Shown in pieces: positions 9,450-16,469 of a DNA stretch of 16,469 nucleotides. How positions within the stretch are numbered: position 1 is the first letter of the stretch; every line of letters starts with the position of its first letter. Under the pieces are notes generated by a model that ran no database searches, was not told where the DNA came from, and saw only the letters and a list, made by a program, of their open reading frames with translations. Position numbers and translations under genes: made by a program. Origin of the DNA: Trachelipus rathkii (taxonomy: Eukaryota; Arthropoda; Malacostraca; Isopoda; Trachelipodidae); assembly GCA_015478945.1 (NCBI GenBank), contig JABUQX010118969.1:1-16469 (forward strand), given 5' to 3'.

Positions 9450-11189
9450 CCGTAAAAAAGTTTGTTTTCTAATGTGGATAAAGTGATAAAGCGAAGTCAT
9501 AAAGCTTATTTTTTTGTTATATGTGTATAACAAAGAAATCTAAATACATTTCTTATAATATGTGTTCATGTAGATTCAATTTCAGTAGTAATAAAAAGAC
9601 AATAAATCGAAAACTTTGTTTGGGGAGGTATCTCGCATTGCATAACTCGTAAAAATTGTACAATTTATTGTAGTGATAAAGAGTTGTCAAGCTTATTTAT
9701 TGTTATAACTTTGTGAATAGCAAAGAAATACTAATTTGTTTTTATATGTATTAATGTTAGATCGATTTCCAGATAATCAAATTGCTCTTCTAGGTAGTTT
9801 AAAAGCATGTGTTGAGGATCTGCTTTGCACAAACCGTAAATTTACAAATATGATTTTAGTAATAAAGCGTAGTCAAGCTTATTTATGTTTTAAATTGTGT
9901 ATAGCCACCAAATCTCAAAATTCTTATAATAATATTTCATGTTAGATCGGTTCAGATAATAATTTGGGTTCTAGGTAAATTAGGCAGGTGTTTGAGGTAT
10001 CTACTTTGCTAATCGTAAAAAATTTAAAATTTTCATGTAGTGCTAAAGCATAGTCAAGCCTATTTATATTCTTATATGTGATAGCAAAGAAATCCAAATT
10101 TGTTGTAATATTTATATTCATGTTAGATTGGGTTTAGATAATAATTTGGGATACTAGTTAATTTAGGCAGGTGTTGAGGTATCTCCTTTTCATTCAAAGT
10201 AAAAAAAAAATTTACAATTTGATATAATAATAAAATTATTCAGCTTAATTTTTTATTGTTATAATTGTGTTTCAGCAAAGAAATCTAAATATATTGTAAT
10301 ATGCTTTTCTTCGTTAGATCGTTTCAGATGATTAATTTGGCTTCCTAGGTAATTTAGGCAGGTGTTTTGGGTAACTCCTTTGCATAACCGTTAAAAATTT
10401 ACAATTTTATGTACTGATAAAGCATTGACAAGCCTATTTATATTGTTAAACGTGTAATAGCAAAGAAATCAAAATTTGGTGCAATATATATTTATGTTTA
10501 GATTGGTTTAGAATAATAATTTGGGCTCCTAATTAATTTAGGCAAGTGTTTTATAGGTATTTTCTTTGCAAAACTGTAAAGAATTTACAATTTAATGCTA
10601 GTGATCAAGCGTAAGAAGCCTATTTATAACTTGTTAATATGGTAATAGCAAAGAAACTCTAAATTTATTGTAATATGGTAATTTATGTTTAGATCGGCTT
10701 TCAAATATAACTTTTACTCTAGGTAATTTCGGCATGTGTTTGAGGTATCCTCTTTGCACCTCCGTAAATATTTACAATTTATTGTAGTAATAAAGCTTAG
10801 TTTAAACTTATTTATATTGGTTATTGTGTAAATAGAAAAGAAAATCTAAATTTTCTAATAATGATGTATTTCCTGTTAGGTGGTTCAGATAATAATTTGG
10901 TTCCTAGGTAATTTAAAAGAGTTAACTTTTTTGAATCATCTTCTTTGTATAAACGTGAAAAATTTACAAATAAGTGGTGGTAGTCAAAGAAAGCGTAGTC
11001 AAAGGCTTTCAATTTATAATGTTATATGTGAAAAGCAAAGAAATTTTAATTTGTTTTAATAATGTAATTACTATAATATGATTGGTTTCAGATAATAATT
11101 TTGGGCTTCTAGGTTTATTTGCAGGTGTTTGAGGGTTCCCTCCATTTGCATAAGCCGTAAACAGGTTTAAAAATTTGAATGTATTAACA

Positions 11190-11261
11190 AAGCGTAGTCA
11201 ACGCTTATTTTAGAAGGAAAAGAGTTATAGAAAATAAAGAAAGCATAGTCAAGCTTAATTA
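11190..11261 (+). repeat. Monomer with an internal duplication
   Basis: The block AAAGCGTAGTCAACGCTTAT near 11190 is followed about 50 bp later by a second copy, AAAGCATAGTCAAGCTTAAT near 11240. A purine-rich spacer (GAAGGAAAAGAGTTATAGAA) lies between them. The anchor spacing here is about 248 bp. Confidence 0.6.
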
Positions 11262-13231
11262 AATATTAACATAAATTGAACCCCAAAGAAATTTTATTAA
11301 TTTGGTTTTAAACATGTTTTCATGTTAGATTTGTTTCAGCTATATAATTTGGGTCTCTAAGGTTATTTGGCAGAGGTGGTTTGAAGGTAATCCCATATTG
11401 CATAAAGCGTTTAAAAAGGTTTAAAATTTGATGTATTAAAAAAGCGTAGTTTGTCAAGCTTATTTATATCGTTTCATGTGTTATAACAAAATAAATCTAA
11501 ATATGTTGTAAAATGTATTTAAGTTAGATCAGTTTCCTAAAATAATTTAGGCACCTAGGTAATTTAGGCATGTTGTTTGAGTTATTCTCCTTTGCACCAA
11601 TCGTAAAAAATTACAATTTGCTGTAGTGAAAAGCATAGTCAATCATTTTTTATATTGTTAATATTGTGTAATAGCAAATAAATCAAATTTTGTTAGTAAT
11701 ATATATTCATGTTAGATCGGTTCAGAAAACAATTTGGGCTCCTACTTAATTTAGGCAGGTTTTTGAGGTATCTCCTTAGAACAATCGTAAATAATTTACA
11801 ATTTGATATAGTGATAAAGCTTGTCAAGCTTATTATATTGTTATTTGTGGAATAGCAAAGAAAACTAAATTTTGTATTTGCATCATGTTTACGATTGGGT
11901 TCTAGATAATAATTTAGGCTACAAGATAATTTAGGCAGTTGTTTGAGGTATCTAATTTGCACATCCGTAAAAAGTTTACAATATGATGTAGTAATAAAGA
12001 GTAGTAAAGCTTTTTTATAGTGTTATATGTGTAATTGCTAAGAAATCTAAATTACTTATAAAATGATTTCATGTTAGATCGGTTTGAGAAAATAATTTGG
12101 GCTCCTAGGTAATTTAGGCAGGTTTTTTGAGGGTATTCCTTATCAAAACTTTCCAAAATTTACAATTTTATGTAGTGACAAAGCGAACTAAATGGTTATA
12201 TATATTGTTATGGCAGATTTATAGCAAAGAATCTAAAGTTTGTTTTAATATATGTTCATGTTAGACCAGTTTCAGAACAATAATTTTGGGTTTAATAGAT
12301 AATTTAGGCATTTGTTAGAGGTATCTCCTTTTCAAAACCGTAATTTACAATTTGATGTAGTTTTTAGGCTTATTTATACCGTTATATGTGTAATAGCAAA
12401 GAAATTTAAATTTGTTGCAATATGTATTAATGTTAGATCGGTTTTCAAATAATAAATTTGGGCTCCTAGTTATTTAGGCACGTGTTTTGAGGTATCTCCT
12501 TTTGCACAACTTTAAAAAAATTTACAATTTGAATGTAGTGATAAAGCCAAGCTTGTTTTTATTGTTATATGTGTAATAGGCAGGAAATCTAAATTTTTTG
12601 TAAAATTTGTATCATGTTTGATCAGTTTCAGATAATATTGGGCCTCCTAAGGTTAATTAAGCAGGTTTTGAGGTATCAATCTTTTTTCACACCAGTACAA
12701 AATGTTACAATATGATGTAGTAAAAAAGGCGTAGTCAAGCTTATTTCGTATGTTTAATAAAGATGTGTATAAGCAAAAAATCTAATTTTTTATAATAATG
12801 TATTTTATGTTAGCAAGATCGTTTCAGATAATATTTTTGGGCTCCTAGGCTAATTTAGGCAGGTGTTTTGAGTTATCTCATTTGCATAACCGTAAAAAAT
12901 TTGCAATTTGATGTAGTAAAAAAGCGTAGTCAAGCTTATTAATATTGTTAATGTGTTAAAGCAAAGAAATCTAAATTTCTTATAATATGTATTCAGTTTA
13001 GATCGTTTTCAAATAATAATTTGGGCTCTTAGGTAATTTAGGCAAATGTTTGAGGTATCTTCTTTGCAGCACTAAAAATTTACAATTTGATATAGTGATA
13101 AAGCGTAGTCAAGCTTATTTATAATGTTAAATGTGTAATAGCAAATAAATCTAAATTTGTTGTAATTTGTATTAATGTTAGATCGGTTTTAGATAATAAT
13201 TTGAGCTCCTAGGTAATTTAGGCAGGTAATT

Positions 13232-13355
13232 GAAGTATTTAGAATACGTTGTAGTAATAAAGCGTAGTCAAGCCTATTTACATTGTTATATAGGTATCTC
13301 CTTTGCTCAACCGTAAAACCTTTATAATTTGATGTGGAAAGTAGTCAAGCTTATT
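13232..13355 (+). repeat. Rearranged monomer: deletion plus partial re-start
   Basis: GAAGTATTTAGAATACGTTG runs directly into GTAGTAATAAAGCGTAGTCA, missing about 30-40 bases of the normal unit. After CATTGTTATAT near 13291 the sequence jumps back to AGGTATCTCCTTTGCTCAAC instead of going on to GTGTAATAGC. The result is two overlapping partial copies, with about 240 bp between neighbouring anchors. Confidence 0.7.
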
Positions 13356-14940
13356 CATATTGTTATATGTGTAATAGCAAAGAAATCTCAATTTTTTGTA
13401 ATATGTAACTGTTGTTCAAATCGGTTTCAGATAATAATGTTGGGCTTCTAGGTAAATTAAGAAGGTATTCGAGGTATCTCCTTTCCAAATTCGTACAAAT
13501 TTTACAATTTGATGTACTGATTAAACGTAGTAGAGATTATTTATATTGTTATATTTGTAATAGCAATGAAATCAAAATTTGCTGTAATATGTATTCATGT
13601 TAGATCGGTTTCAGATAATAATTTTGGCTCCTAGGTAATTTAAGCAGGTGTTTGAGGTATTGCATTTGCATAACCGTATAAAATTTACAATATGATATTG
13701 TAATAATGCGGCACAACATATTTATATTGTTATATGAGTAATAGCAAAGAAATCTTAATTTCTATAATAAGTAACTACATTAGATTCAGTTTTCAAATAA
13801 GTTATTTTGGGCTTTTAGGTAATTTACTCAAGAGTTTGAGGTATCTTATTTGCACAACCGTAAAAAATTTACAATTTGACGTAGTAATAAAGCGTAGTCA
13901 CGCTTATTTATATTCTTATATGTGTAATAGCTAAGAAATCTAATTTTTTTTTATAATATGTATTCATGTTATGACAACGGTTTCAGATATAAATTTGTGC
14001 TCCTAGTTAATTTAGGCTATTTTTTGAGGTATCTCCTTTGCGCAACCGTAAAAATTTACAATTTGATGTTGTAATAAAGCGTAGTCAAGCTTATTTATAT
14101 TGTTATATTTGTAAAAGCAAAGAAATCTAAATTTCTTAGAATATGAATTCATGTTAGATCGGTTTCAGATAATAATTTGGGCTCCTTGTTAATTACTCAA
14201 GTGTTTGAGTTATCCACTTTGAAAACAACGAAAAAAATTTCCAATCTGAAAAATTGATACATCCTAGAAAGTTTATTTAATATTGTTATATTTGACAATA
14301 GCAAAGAAATCTTATTTGTTGTAATATGTATTCATGTTAGATCGGTTTTAGATAATAATTTGGGCTTCTAGGTAATTTAGGCAGGTGTTTGAGGTATCTC
14401 ATTTTTACAACTATAGCAAATTTGAAAATTTTATGTGGTGATAAAACGGAGTCAAGCTTATATATATTGTTATATATGCAATAACAAAGAAATCTAAATT
14501 TTTTATAATATGTATTCATGTTAGATCAGTTTCAGATAATAATTTTGGCTCTATGGTAATTTAGGCATGTGTTTTAGGTAACTTTTTTGCACAGCTGTAA
14601 AACATTTATAATTTGATGTAGTGATAAAGCGTAGTTAAGCTTATTTATATTGTTATATATGTAATAGCAAAGAAATCTCAATTTTTTGTATAACGTATTC
14701 ATGTTAAATCGGTTTCAGATAATAATTTGGGCTTCTAGGTAAGTTAGGAAGGTATTTGAGGTATCTCCTTTTCAAATAACTTGACAATTTGATAATTTGA
14801 TGTACTTATTAAACGTAGTAGAGCTTACTTATATTGTTATATGTGTAATAGCAATGAAATCAAAATTTTTTGTAATATATATTCATGTTAGATCGGTTTC
14901 TGATAGTAATTTGGGCTCCTAGGTAATTTAGGCAAGTGTT

Positions 14941-15110
14941 TAAGGTATTTCATTTGTACAACTGTAAAAAAATTACAAAAAATGTAATAAAGCGGTTTGG
15001 GCTCCTAGGCAATTTAGGCAGGTGTTTGAGGTATCTCATTTTCACAACTGTACAAAATTTACTTTTTGATGTAGTGATAAAGCGTAGTCATGCTTATATA
15101 TATTGTTATA
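14941..15110 (+). repeat. Fused monomer with a deletion of about 95 bp
   Basis: At about 14993-14995 the sequence passes from GTAATAAAGCG straight to GTTTGGGCTCCTAGGC, skipping the AAGCTT-to-GATAATAA part of the unit. Anchors on either side are 268 bp apart, close to two units minus 98 bp. This looks like unequal exchange or replication slippage at a short G/T-rich match. Confidence 0.75.
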
Positions 15111-16407
15111 TATGTAGCAAAGAAATCTAAATTTATTATAATATGTTCTCTTGTTAGATCAGTTTCAGATAATAATTAAGGCTCCTAGCTAATTAAAGCA
15201 ATGGAGTGATGTTCATTAGTCTATTCAAACCTTAAAAAATTTTAAACAAATTTGATGTTGTAATAAAGTGTAGTCAATCTTATTTATATTGTTATATGTG
15301 TAATAGCAAAGAAATCTAAATTTTTTGTATTATGTATTCATGTTAGATTGGTTTCAGATAATAATTTGTCTCCTAATTAATTAGGGCAGGTGTTTGAGGT
15401 ATCTTATTTTCACAACTTTACAAAATTAACAATTTGATGTAGTAATAAAGCGGAATCAAGCTTATTTGTTTTGTTATATGTGTATTAGGAATGAAATCTA
15501 AATTTGTTGTAATATGTATTAATATTAGTTCGGTTTCAGATAGAAAATTTTGGGCTTCAGCTAATTTAGGCAGATTGTTTTGAAGTATTTTCTTTGCACA
15601 ACCCGTAAAAATTTACAAATTTGTGTAGTGAGATGAATTCAGCTTAATTATATTGTTATATGGGTAATAGGGCAAAGAAATCTAAATTTGTTGTAATATG
15701 TATTCATGTTAGATCAGTTTCAGAAAATAATTTGGGCTTCTAGGTAATTTAGGCAGGTGTTTCAGGTATCTCCTTTTCACAACCGTTAAATATTTACAAT
15801 TTGATGTAGTAATTAAACGTAGTCAAGCTTATTTTCATTGTTATAATATGTAATGGCAAAAGAAATCCTAAATTTTGTTGTAATATGTATTCATGTTAGA
15901 ATCGTTTCAGAAAATAATTTTTGGATCCTAGGTAATTTTAGGCAGGGGTTTGAGGGATCTCCTTTGCACAATGTAAAAATTTACCACAATTTAATGCCGG
16001 TGATCATTAAACTAGCAAAGCCTTCTTTTTATTAATGTATAATGCAAAGAAATCTAATTGTTGTAATGTTATTTATTCAGACAGTCCGGTTTCAAATAAG
16101 TAATGTTGGGCTCCTAGTTTAATTTTTGGCAGGTGTTTTGAAAGTATCTTTATTTTCACGAATGTACAAAATTTACTATTTTGATTAAGTAATATTTTCC
16201 GTAGTCAAACATATTTATATTGGTTTTTTGGAAGGAAAAGAAAATCTAAATTTTTTATATATATGTATTCATGTTAGATCGTTTCAGAAATTAATTTTGA
16301 ATTTTGATGATAATTTATTCATGTGTTTGAGGTATCACATTTGCACTACAACTGTACAAAATATTTACAATTTGATGTAGTGATAATCGTAGTTAAGCCT
16401 TATTTAC

Positions 16408-16469
16408 ATTTACAGATATTAGGCCAATAAAATAGGCTTTCAGCTCTTATTAAATATTTTTAATGTGTT
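16408..16469. other. Right exit from the satellite array
   Basis: After TAAGCCTTATTTACATT near 16395-16411 the expected GTTATATGTGTAATAGCAAAG block is missing. Non-satellite AT-rich sequence with GGCCAATAAAATAGGC follows. The window ends too soon to tell a true array boundary from a broken unit. Confidence 0.4.

Larger units (their letters stand above)
12900..15900 (+). repeat. Most uniform section of the satellite, with shared variant blocks
   Basis: Away from the two rearranged units, anchors here are spaced 182-187 bp apart and long words such as TGTTAGATCGGTTTCAGATA recur unchanged. Units anchored at 13377 and 14668 share rare changes: GAAATCTCAA, GGCTTCTAGGTAA, a GAAGGTATT variant, ATTAAACGTAGTAGAG and GCAATGAAATCAAAATT. 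The neighbouring units share GTAAAAC.TTTATAATTT on one side and GTAATAA.GCGG on the other. This suggests block duplication over about seven units. Confidence 0.6.
4790..16407 (+). repeat. Satellite array: about 60 head-to-tail copies of a unit of about 183 bp
   Basis: I anchored units on the block GCAAAGAAATCTAAATTTG and found about 60 occurrences in one orientation, first near 4935 and last near 16240. Other recurring blocks, in order, are TGTTAGATCGGTTTCAGATA, ATTTGGGCTCCTAGGTAATT, TAGGCAGGTGTTTGAGGTAT, CTCCTTTGCACAACCGTAAA, TTTACAATTTGATGTAGTGA, AAAGCGTAGTCAAGCTTATT and TATTGTTATATGTGTAATAG. Spacing in the cleanest part (13563-14850, seven units) averages about 184 bp. Over the whole array it is about 191 bp because of insertions. 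A conserved HindIII site (AAGCTT), a CCTAGG palindrome and a GTAAA...TTTAC dyad recur. No transposon, gene or CENP-B-box-like motif was seen inside. The unit is nucleosome-scale, as in many centromeric or heterochromatic satellites; that role is inference. I do not recognise the family. Confidence 0.95.

Noticed and set aside
11693..11962. 89-codon minus-strand frame across two satellite units
   Set aside because: It spans a unit boundary only because indels removed the usual stops. Neighbouring units lack the frame.
4790..16407. CRISPR array
   Set aside because: The repeats are contiguous units of about 183 bp with no unique spacers, and the genome context is eukaryotic.
16425..16440. AATAAA near the window end as a polyadenylation signal
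   Set aside because: No gene precedes it, and AATAAA is common in DNA this AT-rich.

Overview
The window looks like AT-rich, intron-bearing metazoan nuclear DNA. I estimate about 70-75% A+T by eye. Supporting signs are long (TA)n and (AAT)n microsatellites, a hAT-type transposon end, GIY-YIG/Penelope-like retroelement debris and a long satellite array. There is no operon, Shine-Dalgarno-spaced gene series, rRNA or tRNA. A low-GC invertebrate such as a cnidarian of the Hydra type would fit, but the sequence does not prove it.

Left part (1-4,600): unique and decayed DNA. A candidate split gene opens at 157 (exon 157-313, GT at 314). It resumes at 916-1110, and the would-be intron holds a hAT left terminus (410-475) and a large (TA)n tract (578-732). 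The joined frame gives a highly charged, helix-rich, unrecognised protein. Then come AT-rich spacer, a near-perfect 30-bp-arm hairpin (1609-1677), a CRE-type palindrome with an adjoining small hairpin (1702-1726), a second (TA)n tract (3148-3229) and an (AAT)n tract (3614-3725). Remnants of a probable GIY-YIG retroelement follow (4039-4212 and 4285-4560). Its GIY-YIG stretch has been folded back into an inverted duplication flanked by 19-bp direct repeats.

Right part (about 4,790-16,407): essentially one object, a head-to-tail satellite array of roughly 60 copies of a unit of about 183 bp. No other element interrupts it. Most units carry a HindIII site (AAGCTT) and an AvrII-type palindrome (CCTAGG). 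Units from about 12,900 to 15,900 are fairly uniform. Units between about 7,050 and 9,700 carry many small insertions, giving a mean spacing nearer 187-190 bp or more, which suggests either age or poor polishing. Several units are rearranged: a foldback at 9286-9309, a GC-rich insertion at 9414-9449, internal duplications or deletions at 11190-11261 and 13232-13355, and a fused unit at 14993. Rare variants shared seven units apart hint at a higher-order repeat of about 1.29 kb.

No complete protein-coding gene can be supported. The longest open frames are translations of microsatellites or of satellite monomers. The satellite array is the strongest candidate for something previously undescribed.
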